Source of the DNA: Climacium dendroides
Taxonomy: Eukaryota; Streptophyta; Bryopsida; Hypnales; Climaciaceae
Assembly (NCBI GenBank): GCA_950106755.1
Contig: OX467084.1
Location: 6,014,001 to 6,078,000 of the forward strand
Length of the DNA stretch: 64,000 bases
Direction of reading: 5' to 3'
Positions 11,741 to 23,640 of the stretch are shown here, piece after piece. Made by a program: the position numbers and the translations under genes. The first letter of the stretch is position 1; every line of letters starts with the position of its first letter. Below the pieces are notes generated by a model. It was not told the DNA's origin and searched no databases. It saw only the letters and a program-made list of their open reading frames with translations.

Positions 11741-13901
11741 ATTGTAGTCAGCCTTTCGTTGGTCCGCCAACCTCCAAACCACATTATCAAACTTTGTAGG
11801 CCTAGATTCTTGAAAGTTGGTTGCCATTGTGCGATTAGAGCTCTAATTTTGTACCTCCAAGTATCCTCCATTGCCTCTGTGGCTCCAAACTCCCATCCAA
11901 TCAAACCTCCAGCCTCTATGCCTTGCATTTTGGCTCTACAGACCTAGAGGGGCTAGAGGGTGGACTAGAGGCCCTTTTTCCAAGAAAAAAAAAATACAAC
12001 CAACTTTAAGAGTCAAAAGTATGCTCAATGAGGCATTAAATGGTTTTGTAGTGTTTTGTGGTGGTTTTGTGGTGTTTAACCTAACATTTTGAAGGAATTC
12101 TAGATTATCTTACGGGCACAATAGAAATCAGCCAACACAATCCATGTGCACCTAGAGGGTCCAACCTACCTCTAGTACCAAGACCTCCAATGTTCCAATG
12201 GAGTCTAGCTTTGATTATAGGAGAACAAAATCAGGTACAATCTAAAAGTCAATGGTTGTAATTCCTGCATTTTATTCAGAGAAGGGCATAATAATGCATA
12301 ACTAAGCAAATGTTCTCCCGTAAAGTAGGATGATACTAAGAAAATTGGAGTACTCTACACATTTGTAGGAAGCTAGGTTCTAGGTTTAGCATCTAATAGA
12401 GACAACATTACAAACTATCCAACTTTTGAACCCCCTCCAACTGTTGGACATCCATGCCCTCAATGGCAAGCGAACCTTAAAAGTATGCTCACATATTTGG
12501 CATAATACATGACTTCTTAAGAGTGGCCTATGAACTTGCCCGCCTTGCCTTGACATAGTGGATGGCTCGCTTGTTTGATTGGCTAGCAAACATGAAACAA
12601 TTTGCAAATAAAGGTCATTTTGCAAATGGGAACTTGGCTTACTCATCACCAGGATGAACAACAAAATGACAAAAAGGAATGCATGGATCTCTATCGGTGC
12701 AACGTTGGCCACACATCCCTATCAATACGCTCTCCATGCTCCAAATCTCTTTCTTAAGCGCAATGATCTCCGAATAGCTAAGATTATTAAAAAAAATAAA
12801 AAGGAGAAGGAGGGGCTAGATTGGCGGAACCACTAGGCTCGCAGTTTTAGCCATATTTAATTGCAAATGCAATTTGAGCTTGGCTTGTCACCATGTTACA
12901 GGTGGATGGGCAGTGATTTTGCAAGCCAAATCTCCACCCCATTTTGCAACATGGGTGGTGATACTCTTCATGAGAGCCGGCGAGGTGCTGCCTGAGGATA
13001 TCGAGGTCCTGTACGGCTCGTTGAGGTCCCGTCTGTTGATTTGGGGTCGTGGGATGTCAGACAGCTGGGGACTTGGTTGATGGGGTGTTTGGTTGGAAAC
13101 TTTTTGAGCTTTACCGGTTAATTTCCTTTAGTTTTCGAATCGAACCGGTTTTTGAAGAATTGAGTTCCATTATTTTCTCTGATTTTTTACTCAAAATAGA
13201 AACTTCATAGATTTTTTCACCGGTTTTATGCCAATGTTTTCAAATTACAACCAGATTTTTTTCTAATTCCTCCGGCTAACTTTGAACTAGCCACTGGGTT
13301 TTTTAACATTGGTTTGGTTGGGAGATCACGGATTCGGGGTCCTACCCTACACAAGTATTAATATTTTATTAGATTCTGGAGAGGGACTTATCAATTAATT
13401 TAAGGATTGGAGTCAGTTGAAGAGCCAATGATCCATATAAAACAATTAAATTGTTCACTAGAAGAGTCCCTTTTTTTTAAGGATGCAAAAGGGCCCCTAC
13501 CTTCATTGGTAAAAAGTGTTATGATAGCCTACACATTGTAAGAAACTGCTATTTTGTAATGGAATTCTCCAGGACTGTTTTCATATATGTTTTAGGTCTA
13601 GACAAATTGTTGTAATTTGGTTTCTTTTACAAAAGAAGGCTCATTGTTTTCCTTTACACATATCAAATTTTATCCTTCTTCATTAATAAAACACGTACAT
13701 AATGTATAGTATACCTCTTTGAGAACATAAGAACATAGGAACAATATTAGATACATGTTCAATCAACAATAGGAGCCAAAAAATTCCATATTGATTACGT
13801 GCATGCATACAGTCCTCATACAATCTTTCATTATATAAACTTTCCATGTTGTAAACGCACTCCAAAAGGCCCAATTTTTTCATGGTATTTTTCCTTTCTA
13901 A

Positions 13902-14863
13902 CCCCTCACTGCCCAAGGGGACCAAAAGTGTCGTCACACAGTCTAGCAGTCAACTTTAAAGTGCTGTAACTTCTGCATCCAATGTCCAAATTAAATAAAA
14001 CTTGTTGGAAAAGTTTTGCATAGTAGTCTATTTTTTGTGGTAAATTTTTCAGATCTATCCAAGATGTAATGAGTTTTTGAAAGCTATTCAAAGTTCGCAG
14101 GTTCAATTTGAGTTCACCACACTGCAATGAGATGGCTGTAACTTTGGGGGCTTGTATCTTTTTCATCAAATGTTAGTCTTCAATAAAATTTGTTGGTTTT
14201 GTTACCCATAAAGTCTAATTATTGTGATAAAATTTTCATGTCAATCCAAGTTGTTTTGAATGCTTGGGAGCAATTCAAAGTTCAAAATCCAGACATTTTT
14301 GCATTACAGTGAACTTCGGCAGCTTATGACTTCTTCAGATAGGGTTTGTTTTCAATAATTTTTGTTGGAAAAGTTGCGCATAGTAGCCTAGTTCTTGTGG
14401 TAAAAGTTTCATATCAATCCAAGAAGTTATGATTTACTGAGTACTACTTTAGTAGAGGTAGGTTCATCCATAGATGTGTTTTTTTTTTTGCTTGTTTCAC
14501 TATTTTTTGACATTTCAAAACAATTTTGCAAACACAATGAGTCAATTGAATGATTTTTTTTCCACCAAAGTGTTTGTCTTTTGATTTTAAATCACTTTGT
14601 AGTTTAAAGTTTTTTCATTTGAGTAGGTTTAGAAATCAAATTTCACCTCCAAATGTGTTTTTAGGAAAATTTCAGCATCTTTTGTCAACACTAAAACATT
14701 ATAATTTTTCAATCTATACGGTCAAATGACCCCAAAGTTGATTTACACCATCTACAACATGCACAATACAAGATTGTACGGTTGAGATTTTCATAACTTA
14801 CTCACATTTAGACTCATAACACTCGAAAAGCAAGGTTGTTTTCTAACATGGTTAGGCCTTGGG
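13902..14863. mobile_element. TTAA-family-like element, older copy with shortened right end
   Basis: The left end CCCCTCACTGCCCAAGG matches the terminal repeat of the element at 19689-20658, and the bodies are homologous throughout. The right end stops at GGCCTTGGGC without the last nine or so bases. Inside are three diverged direct repeats of roughly 150-190 bp (starting near 14000, 14180 and 14345), each with GTTGGAAAAGTT or a variant, a GTGGTAAAA phrase and ATCCAAG. No transposase is present. The paralogue is at 40978-41939. Confidence 0.6.
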
Positions 14864-16110
14864 CTAAGAGACGTGAGATGTGCATGTTATGTCATCAACA
14901 TATGTAGGTGTGCTTTCTTGTCCAAATGTAAGTATTGCATTTGAGGCAGTGTTGATTGTGAGTGTACGTACCTTACTCCTTTTGTTCACCCAATTGTATG
15001 CTTACAAATGAAATATCATTGAGTGCACTTGGTGAAATTACACCCACACTCGCAACAAATATACTTATGAGCTCCAATGACAACTGCTGTAAGGCTTACG
15101 CTTACGTACCATGTAAGGCATTGTTGTCCAAATGTAGGTGTCGCATTTGGGGCACTTTATTCCCTTGTGTACCTTACTCCTCTTGTTCACCCAATTGTAT
15201 GCTATATCACTGAGTGCACTTGGTGAAATCACACCCGCACTCGCAGGAGATATACTTCCAAGATCCTATGGCAAGCTCTGTAACAGTTAGACTTACGTAC
15301 CGTGCACGGCATTGCCACCTTTTGTTGCTCCTTGGCCTCATGGTTGTCGCATAGAGCTCAGTACAGACGCGAACTCGATCATGAATGGGCCCATAGAACA
15401 CTAAAGTTCAAGAGAATCATCCCCATTCCATTCTATGGGTCATAACCCTGCAAAAAGATGCAACTCAATTTAAGTCAGCTTAAAAAGATTAGGCTGTGGA
15501 ATCTGGTACAAATTTTTCTTGTCCACTTGAATCATCAATGTGCTCCTACGACAGTGCGAGCATCCTTGCTATATAATGGGACTGAGCCAACATGTAATGC
15601 CACTAGCAGACTGACTCGCATACTGTTGGAGCAGCAATGTACACTCTGGAGCCCAATTTGAGCGGGAGTGAAGTCCTGTGACTGCGAATTCTGAGTTGCC
15701 ATCCAGACGGGGACATCGATCATCACTTGTTGTTCACTTGCATGCAAATCGTGTGCAAGTTCGAGCATCAATTTTCTCGGCCATGGTGACAATGATGACG
15801 CAGGCTTCTGGAACTTGGACTGTATGCTTCTCTCACTTCTCTGCTTCCCAAACATTCAATCTTATTATACAGGCTCTCCCTTCGGAGTCTCGATATCAGT
15901 CAGTTAACTTCAAAAATGAGCTCAAACTAGATAGTATGCGCAACCACTTGAATGTGTGGATGCTAGTTTAGTCTCCAATTGTTTAGTCTCAAAGCAGTTT
16001 ATGATATGCCACAGAATGCTTGCGTAGATATCAGTGATAAGTTGCTCAAAAAGTTGCTCAAACTAAATCTACAGTATGCGCAACCATATAAATGTGTGGA
16101 TATCACTTGA
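14864..16110. other. Upstream region of P450 copy 1 with a 205-bp tandem repeat
   Basis: Two consecutive copies of about 203 bp (14919-15121 and 15122-15313) share TTGTCCAAATGTA(A/G)G, a TTCACCCAATTGTATGCT phrase and a GTGCACTTGGTGAAAT phrase. Compared with 42199-42395, the second copy here has a short deletion at about 15202. The rest (15320-16110) is more GC-rich than its surroundings and conserved between the two units, and probably contains the promoter and 5' leader of the P450 gene. I could not assign a TATA box with confidence. Confidence 0.5.
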
Positions 16111-19100
16111 ATGAGTCTCAAAATGTTTGCTCAAATCAAGTTAGTTACTGGGGCGATGAATGGCAATGGTGCTGTGCAGCTTGTCAGTGCGGTGGTGCTT
16201 GGCATTCTTCTGCTTGCCAAGTTGCTCACAAGCAGCAAATACAAGAATTTGCCTCCAGGCCCACGGGGTCTCCCCATCATCGGTTCCTTGCACTTGTTGG
16301 GCAAATTCCCACAGCAGGATTTTGCCAAACTGGCCGAGACTTATGGTCCACTGATGTCCATATGGTTGGGGCCAAAGCTGGCTGTGGTGGCTACCTCCCC
16401 TGCGGCAGCGGAGGAGATTCTCAAGACTCAAGGCTGCAACTTCGCAAACCGAACGGCAAATTCTGTTTCAGATGTGATTGTTCCTGGAGGTACTGAGCTG
16501 CCTCTTCTTCCTCCCCTTGGAAGTTAGATTCAGAGTCCTCTTCTGAGGCCGTTGAATGTAACGTGAAAGTACAACCTCATTGTCATTGTGAGAAGCAACA
16601 TGTAAGCCATGGTAGTGTGAGGGATGTTATTTCCATTTCCATGTCGTTGGATATAACTTCAACAAACAAACTAAAGCAGAAAACCTTAATGTTACACCAA
16701 CTCGAAGTTTTGGAAAATTACATGCCTCTTCTTTACCCGATGAGTGATTGCATTTTGTGTTTAGATGAGTGTCTAGAGTGCTCAAGATCAGGTTAGCAAT
16801 AGCCCACATGCGATAGAGTTTAGGAAAATTACAGTATGCATACATTAGATCAATGCTAATGACAACTGAGTATAGTTATGGGGAGTTTCATTAAAATGGC
16901 AATATTCCATGTGCCATTTTCACAGTGTGCCGTTCCCACAACTTAGACCGGGCGGTCTAAAATCTATTAGTGTCTAAGATTTGTGAACTCTATACCACTA
17001 TTAGATGTATTAAATCTAGGAAAGATGTATATTTCAAACCAATCGGTTTTTAAAATCTACATATTTCCTAGATTTCAGATATCTAATAATGGTATAGATT
17101 TCAAAAATATAGGACACTAAAAAAGTTTAGACCGCCTAGTCTCAATTTTGAGAATGCCAAAGTCACAGAATAATCACCATTTTAATGAAATTCCCCATAG
17201 TTCATATTTCCAAACATGAAATATTCTTATAAGATCACATTGGCTATTAAATGAAGATTCCAATGCACTTTTGAATCAAAGTGCATTATGTAGAAAATGT
17301 ACAAGTTATGAATTTTCTAAATAATGTCTCCAAAAAACAAAGATTAGGCTCTTACAAGTTTTCATGTTTTGACAGTGTACATCTTGAATAAGCAATATCT
17401 AATTTCCTTTTATCCTTTTGGATCCAAATATAAGTGTCACATCTAGATTAGTGTTGATAAATAATTGATGTATATACTTCATTTCCATTTCAATTGTCTC
17501 ACTAACATCTTCAATCAAAAGTACATTTTAATTTTAGAATTCTAAACATTTGAAAGACCTTTGTTTATAAATTTGGATTGAAAGTCATTTTATTTTAGTC
17601 ATTTTCAATTTAGTTTAGTTTTTATAGTTTGAAACTCACATTTTTTTAAATTGTATTTTTTAATAAATGTATTTTCATTTGATATCAGATATAGTCATGA
17701 CATCAGACTCACCCACAAGGCTGCACCTCAAGAAGATATTACATATTCAACTCAGCACCAATAAACAACTTCAATTAACAACAAATGTACGAATGGAAGA
17801 AATCATTCAAGTCATGAATGTAATTCCCCAAGATGGTATCACGGTGGTGCCTGTGAGGAATTACATTGAAGTAGGTTTGATTAACATCATGTCACGCGTG
17901 ATTCTCAAAAGGCGTTTTATGGCAATGGCTTCTGGGAAGAAATATGATGAACAAGAACTCAAGCAAGTGAGCAATTTTCGAAAGATTTTGTCAGATAGTG
18001 TTAAATATGCTCAACTTATAAATCCAGGAGACTTTATCCCTATACTCAAGTGGATGGACAAGTGGATGGACATATTTGGGTTTGAAAGACAAATGCGAGA
18101 GTTGAAAGAGAGAATGGATGCTTTCATGTCCCCAATCATATCAGAGCATATTGTAGAACGAAAAAGTGGTTCAATTTCTGTCAAAGATCTGGTAGATGTC
18201 CTTTTAGACCAAATGGAGGATGAGACATTGCAATTTGACATCACCAATGACAATATCAAGAGTACTTTATGGGTAAGAGTGCAATTCCTTTTCATTAAGT
18301 AGAGGCTATTGAGAACTTATATATTTTATTTTTCTTTATTTCAAAGATTTAACTATTTGAATATTTGAAGTAAAAGTATTTAAAGATAGTCATAGGAAGA
18401 CCACTTGAAGGTAATTTGATGTTGAGGTTCATAATTTGTTTGTTGAAAATTATATGATGAAATTTACACAATAAATTTTTATTTTCTTGCCAAAGTTTTT
18501 CAATTGTATTGTTGATCTCAAGTCTTCATGTTCATTTTTTGAATACTAGGTTTAAATAATACACCTTGAAATTTTCCTTCTCTTGTGGAAAACAGAATGG
18601 TTTTATAGGAAGTATGAGTACAACTACTGACACAATAGAATGGGCAATTGCGGAATGCATTCGCAATCCCATTGTGATGAAGAAGGTGCAAGAAGAACTT
18701 GACACTGTTGTCGGCAAGTCTCGAAGGGTAGAAGATGCGGATATTCCTAACCTCAAGTATTTACAAGCCATCATCAAAGAAACCTTTCGACTTCATCCAG
18801 TTATCCCAATGTTAGTTCCTCATTTGAGTGAAAAACCTTGCAAGGTTTTGGGGTATGACATACCCGAAAAAACACTTGTTTTTGTAAATGTTGCAGCAAT
18901 TGCTCGAGACCCAAGGACGTGGGAGGATCCTATGACTTTCAAACCTGAAAGATTTTTGGATGGAATGCCTCATGCTAATATGCACTATGACGGCAAAATT
19001 TTTGAAGTACTACCATTTGGAGCAGGGCGGAGACAATGTCCAGGCATTATGCTAGCTTCAACATTGGTTCACATCATAGTTGCAACTTTTATGCAATCTT

Positions 19101-19225
19101 TTGATTGGTCTCTTCCTAATGGTTTACAACCTATGGATTTAGATATGTCAGAAGGTGAAGGAGTTGCACATGCACTTGCTCACCCTTTGAATGCCATTCC
19201 AAAGGCTCGCTTATCCATTACTTAA
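16111..19225 (+). CDS. Cytochrome P450 (A-type, CYP71 clan-like), copy 1
   Basis: Three exons fit with matching phase: 16111-16489, 17689-18272 and 18596-19225 (1593 bp, 530 residues, normal for the family). The introns are 1199 and 323 bp. The protein has an N-terminal membrane anchor (VQLVSAVVLGILLLAKLL), the proline hinge (LPPGPRGLPIIG), the ExxR motif (KETFRLHP), the PERF motif (FKPERF) and the haem loop FGAGRRQCPG with its Cys ligand. Such enzymes sit on the ER and use NADPH-P450 reductase to hydroxylate small metabolites; the substrate is unknown. Oddities: the C-helix reads SPTRLHLKK, lacking the usual Trp, and the I-helix reads GSMSTTTDT rather than AGTDT. The segment after ExxR reads HPVIPMLVPHL, unlike copy 2. 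Start could also be the ATG at 16123 or 16156. Intron 1 contains a MITE. No internal stop was found. Confidence 0.85.
16877..17199. mobile_element. MITE in intron 1 of P450 copy 1
   Basis: About 22-bp terminal inverted repeats (TATGGGGAGTTTCATTAAAA at the left, its complement ending CCCCATA at the right), flanked by AGTT-like bases on both sides. Subterminal palindromes such as TTAGACCGGGCGGTCTAA near 16943 have an inverted partner near 17127. It is present in both P450 copies (43974-44286), so it predates the duplication. Superfamily not determined. Confidence 0.75.
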
Positions 19226-19684
19226 ATTAATGCCTTTGAAATAGCTATTTCTATATAGCTTATATAGGTTATAATGTACAGTTTGTTTGCAAGTATCACT
19301 CTTTCTAAAGATGTACAATAAATATCATTTTTTAATTATGTGATGATCATGTTCCTTTTTAAGGTCATTATATTGTGAAATAACACTCAAAGAACTGAGT
19401 TAAAATAATTCTTATAAAGCAATACCTTTCAAAAAGAGATCTCAGAAACAAGAGAATGAGTGACAAATCCTCCGCAAAGCACTTCTCAAAGTATGCGGTA
19501 TCCCTCTTCCTCAACAGTTCTCAAACATCTGCACAAAGTGCAACCTCAAAGTAGTACAGATGGGTCCAGCTGAATTACGAACTTTTGGATCCTCTTCATA
19601 TTAGAACTTTGGAAGGCCCTTGTGCCCTCAAAAATGAATGGAATCTTGAATTTTGAATTGCGATAGAATCACACTGAAGTCTAC
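19226..19684. other. 3' flank of P450 copy 1
   Basis: AT-rich, presumably 3' untranslated region and flank. It is homologous to the matching part of unit 2, but unit 2 contains about 350 bp (roughly 46815-47190) that is absent here near 19455. No gene is seen. Confidence 0.5.
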
Positions 19685-19688
19685 TTAA

Positions 19689-20658
19689 CCCCTCATCGCC
19701 GAAGGGGACCAAAAGTGTCCTCACACAGTCTAGCAGTCAACTTCAAAGTGCTGTAACATTTGCATCCAATGTCCAAATGCAATAAAACTTGTTGGGAAAG
19801 TTGTGCATAATAGTCTATTTTTTGGGGTAAAATTTTCAGATCTATCCAAGATGTAATCAATTTTTGAAAGCCATTCAAAGTTCGCAGGTTCAATTTGAGT
19901 TCACCACACTGCAATGAGATGGCTGCAACTTCGGGGGCTTGTATTTTTTCATCAAATGTTAGTTTTCAATAAAATTTGTTGGGTTTTGTTTCCCGTAAAT
20001 TCTACTTATTGTGAAAAAATGTTCATGTCAATCCAAGTTATTTTGAATGCTTGGGAGCAATTCAAAGTTCAAAATCTAGACATTTTTGCATTACAGTGAA
20101 CTTCGGTGGCTTATAACTTCTTCAGACAAGGTTTGTTTTCAACAATTTTTATTTAAAAAGTTGCGCATACTAGTCTAGTTCTTGTGGTGAAAATTTCACA
20201 TCAATCCAAGAAGTTATGATTTATTGAGAAGCATTTTAGTAGAGGTAGGTTTAGCCATAGATATGTTTTTTTGCTACTTTTTTCATTGTTTTTTGACATT
20301 TCAAAACAATTTTGCAAACGCAATGAGTCAATTGAATGATTTTTTTTTCCACCAAAGTGTGTCTTTTGATTTTAAATCACTTTGTAGTTTAATGTTTTTT
20401 CATTTGAGTAAGTTTAGAAATTGAATTTCACCTCCAAATGTGTTTCTAGGAAACTTTCAGCATTTTTTGTCAACACTAAAACATTATAATCTTTCAATCT
20501 ATACGGTCAAATGACCCCAAATTTGACTTACACCATCTACAACATGCACACTATAAGATTGTACGGTTGAGATTCTCATAACTTACTCACATTTAGACCT
20601 ATAACACTTGAAAAGCAAGGTTGTTTCTTGACATGGTTAGGCCTTGGGCGGTGAGGGA
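19689..20658. mobile_element. TTAA-flanked element (970 bp), piggyBac-like signature
   Basis: Flanked by TTAA at 19685-19688 and 20659-20662. The terminal inverted repeats are CCCCTCATCGCCGAAGG at the left and the complement of CCTTGGGCGGTGAGGGA at the right (17 bp, few mismatches). TTAA duplication plus a CCC terminus is the piggyBac signature. It encodes no transposase and has the same three internal direct repeats as 13902-14863. The matching TTAA in unit 2 is occupied by a different, smaller element. Confidence 0.75.
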
Positions 20659-20662
20659 TTAA

Positions 20663-23640
20663 TCATCATTACAAACACACATATGTAATTGAAAGTCATA
20701 CAAAGAGTTTGATGTTTTCTATACACTATGTACTATCTAGTGTTGCCAACATTTGTGAGAACTACAACTTGTATTCAATGGTACATATAAGAAATGAACC
20801 TTGACAATTGCTTTAGAGGTACTTATTCCCATACCACTTGAATTGCTTGCTTGATTTCTCACTTGTTCTTCACCCAAATGCAAAAATCTTTGACTATCTT
20901 CCAAAGATTCTCTATGAAATGGTAGATAGTGTGTAAAAGGAATCCAAATTGTTGTATAATTTTAAATTATTCATTTCTCAATGTTTATGAAGTTGAAGTG
21001 CATTTCATTACACTCATTTCATTTTGCTTTGGAATTTTGCGTTGCAATTTTGTGGTTTCAAAATCGGTTCATTTTTGAGCATGCTAGAGCTTTCTAAAGT
21101 TGTTGAACTTTCTAGTACTGAAAACTGGACTGAAAAATCGTAAATCAGCTGGACTGACTGTACGACGCACTTTGCAACAAACCCAAAAGTGCCACAAATC
21201 TTCAAACAGACCTTCAAACAAAACAAAGAAATCGATCTTCAACGCATAATACTTTCACGACCCCGCAGACTTGGCACGGTTCCATCACAACTTCCAAGAT
21301 GAAATAGCAGACGCAATCCAAAGAAACAAACAGCAATTTGAAGGCATGCAACCCCACCCCCGTAAATTTGCTACTTCGAACAGCGTCCACACATCTCAGC
21401 GATTCTCACACATCTGTAGAAAGTCAAACCTCGACACACTTCGCAACCCTCAGCAGGCGCCTCAAAACCTCGAAACCTCTTCCTCAAAACCTGCAGTTCC
21501 GGCAGCAAGTCGCAGCAGGCGCGGGCGGCCAACTCCTTCGACAACGACATTTGGTCTTTTACTTCCGATCGGCGGCAGTGGGGGACGGAGGTCTTTTTCG
21601 GGTGACCGTGGAAATCATCCATTTTGGTGTCATCCATGAATAATTAGTTTTGAAAAATCCAAAAGTACTTGTTGAAAGTAAAACCATTGTGGAAGACCTC
21701 CCTTTTTCACACAAAATTTGGCCAATGTAAACTTGGGGGACATTAAACCCTGCCTACAAAATGGGCCCGGTAAGTTGGATTTACCCTGGGAGAAAACACA
21801 GGAATTTTTTATTTTTCACATAAATTTTTTATTTTTGCAAATTTTGAATTCATATTTGCCATTAGAGACTCCAAATTAGCTAGGGGAGGTCTAAAGCATA
21901 CCCTAGACACAGCTCAAAACAAGGGGCATGTTTTTTACTTTTATCCCTCGGAGAACCCCAAATTATCCTATTGAGTCCCCTTCGTTGGCATAATTTAGTG
22001 TTCTTTGTATAGTTGCAATTCTGTCCCACATAGAAGGTCATTCATCATTTGAAAAAAGGTAGCAACATCGTTTATGGTTAAAGGAAATCATACCTTTTGC
22101 AATAGTGTGAATTTATCCACTTTAAAAGTATTCATTAGAAATCAATCTACTATAGAAGACCTTTCCTTTTCACGCAAAATTGGGAGGATGAATAGTTGCA
22201 CTATTGTCCTACTTAGAAGGATTTTCTATCATCCACCACACAAGAAACATTCATGACGGCATTGATGGGTTAATCTCATGAAACAATTGTTGATTTTCCA
22301 CTAAGGGGAGGAGAAGGTAGGGTGAGGCTTCCTCCCTCTTTGCGAGGATAGTGAACTCATTATGGTGACTTTGGAAGGTGTATATTGACCAACATTGCGT
22401 ATTAAACTCTACATTTGTTAATATGTAAACCTCCAAAATCTAGATTGTATCAACTCTTATATTTTTTCAAATCCTAATTCTCATTCTAATGTAAATTTTT
22501 ATTGCCTTTGTTTTGAAAATTAATTGAAACCTACAGGTTTTTCATAAGTTCCTTCAAATTATTTCTCAACTCTCTTGATTCACTATACATAATTCCCTAT
22601 TAACCCTTTCAATTCTCATATTTTTCTTCTCAAATTCCAAATTCTTTCCACCTCTTGTTTTTGAAATTAAATGGACCTCAAAGGTTCCCATTAGTTCTTC
22701 CAAAAGCTTTTTAAGTCCCTTGATTAAATTTGACATTGGATTCTCTCTAGGCTTGATTTTAGTCTTGCAACTTTAAAATTCTATTATTTTCATCATGGCT
22801 ATATACCACCATTTTTTTGTTGTGACTTCAAATAGATTCTATGATTACAAAATGAACTCTATATTTATCAAATTAAAAAATTCAACTTTCATATTTTGAT
22901 TTCTTTAACCCCTAAAGTCCCATGGCCAATTTTGTTTACCAAAACCACTCAAAACTACCACTTCTACTATAATCACCTACAAAATAAATTTTTAAAAATA
23001 TTTTTAAAGATCTGACTGTAGGATCTTGTTCTACACTTGTCTTAAATCATGTGATAATTTTTTGTGATTTTTGAACTTATAGATTGAAAGATATTAGCAT
23101 TCAAAATGAAAGAAAAAAATTTCTTTCAAGAAATTGCTATGATTGCCTTCTAATTTTTTAGTTCATAAAAACTTCAAAATTCAATAACTTTCTCACTATA
23201 GGTTCAAACACCACAAAACAAAGCCCATGCACCCCTCCTTGTTGAAAGCTTTTTGACAGTACCAAGAACGCAAGTAGAAAATGCACAATCCAGGAGATCT
23301 CAATGTAACAAACAAATCAAACAATCAAATTTAAGGTATGGATTTTTCTTCTAAGCCTCCACACTATTCTATTCCATTATTTATATTCTAAGCTTTGACT
23401 TTGAATAAAACAATTGATGCACCTTCAAGCAATAATTGACTATTTGCAAATCTCCTATCTTCCAAATCAATTATTGATCAAATTAACTTCCCATGGTCTA
23501 AAATGCTCCTAGTGGATTTCCACCTAATCCTATTTTACTTCCAACTTCATCATCTAAATTGCCTCCATCTTCTAATTCCACTTCAATTGCAATTGTACAC
23601 CATTCTTGATCTTCTTCTCCCTCTCTATGTTTAGTTTAAG
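20663..23640. other. AT-rich end of unit 1, no convincing gene
   Basis: A GC-richer patch at 21240-21640 opens short frames on both strands. One plus-strand frame starts at 21271 (122 codons, Arg/Ser/Pro-rich, no domain recognised), and the paralogue 48171 is unchanged. Because the whole region is nearly identical to 47563-50540, conservation of that frame says little. A segment around 22173-22350 is related to 63104-63270 (see findings). Confidence 0.4.

Larger units (their letters stand above)
9942..13564. other. Non-coding part of unit 1 with small insertions
   Basis: No supported gene. It is paralogous to 28719-31802. Features are a CACTA-type MITE (10515-10664), a 60-bp tandem duplication (11621-11740) and a GC-richer patch at 12900-13080. 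That patch resembles coding sequence but holds only short open frames. The stretch 12150-12760 differs completely from the matching place in unit 2 (about 30720-30930), so one copy has a replacement or deletion. Confidence 0.5.
5347..23640. repeat. Segmental duplication, unit 1 (about 18 kb, contains P450 copy 1)
   Basis: From about 5347 the sequence matches 23641 onward; from 13565 it matches 40641 onward. So unit 1 runs to 23640, where the same start sequence (TATGCAATTTGAATTCAAG) recurs. The left half (5347-13564) pairs with 23641-31802; the right half (13565-23640) pairs with 40641-50540. The homologous offset is 26.9-27.3 kb in the P450 half, and about 18 kb once the 8.8-kb insertion in unit 2 is removed. 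Copy-specific insertions are listed separately. Confidence 0.85.

Noticed and set aside
16092..16496. Plus- and minus-strand open frames overlapping P450 exon 1 (also 43176-43580)
   Set aside because: They are out-of-frame readings of a GC-richer true exon and show no domain.
16943..16960. TTAGACCGGGCGGTCTAA as a member of the telobox palindrome family
   Set aside because: It lacks the TTTAGGG heptamer and belongs to the subterminal repeat of an intron MITE.
21271..21639. 122-codon Arg/Ser-rich frame, repeated at 48171
   Set aside because: The two copies lie in nearly identical DNA, so conservation is not evidence. No domain or splice context supports a gene.
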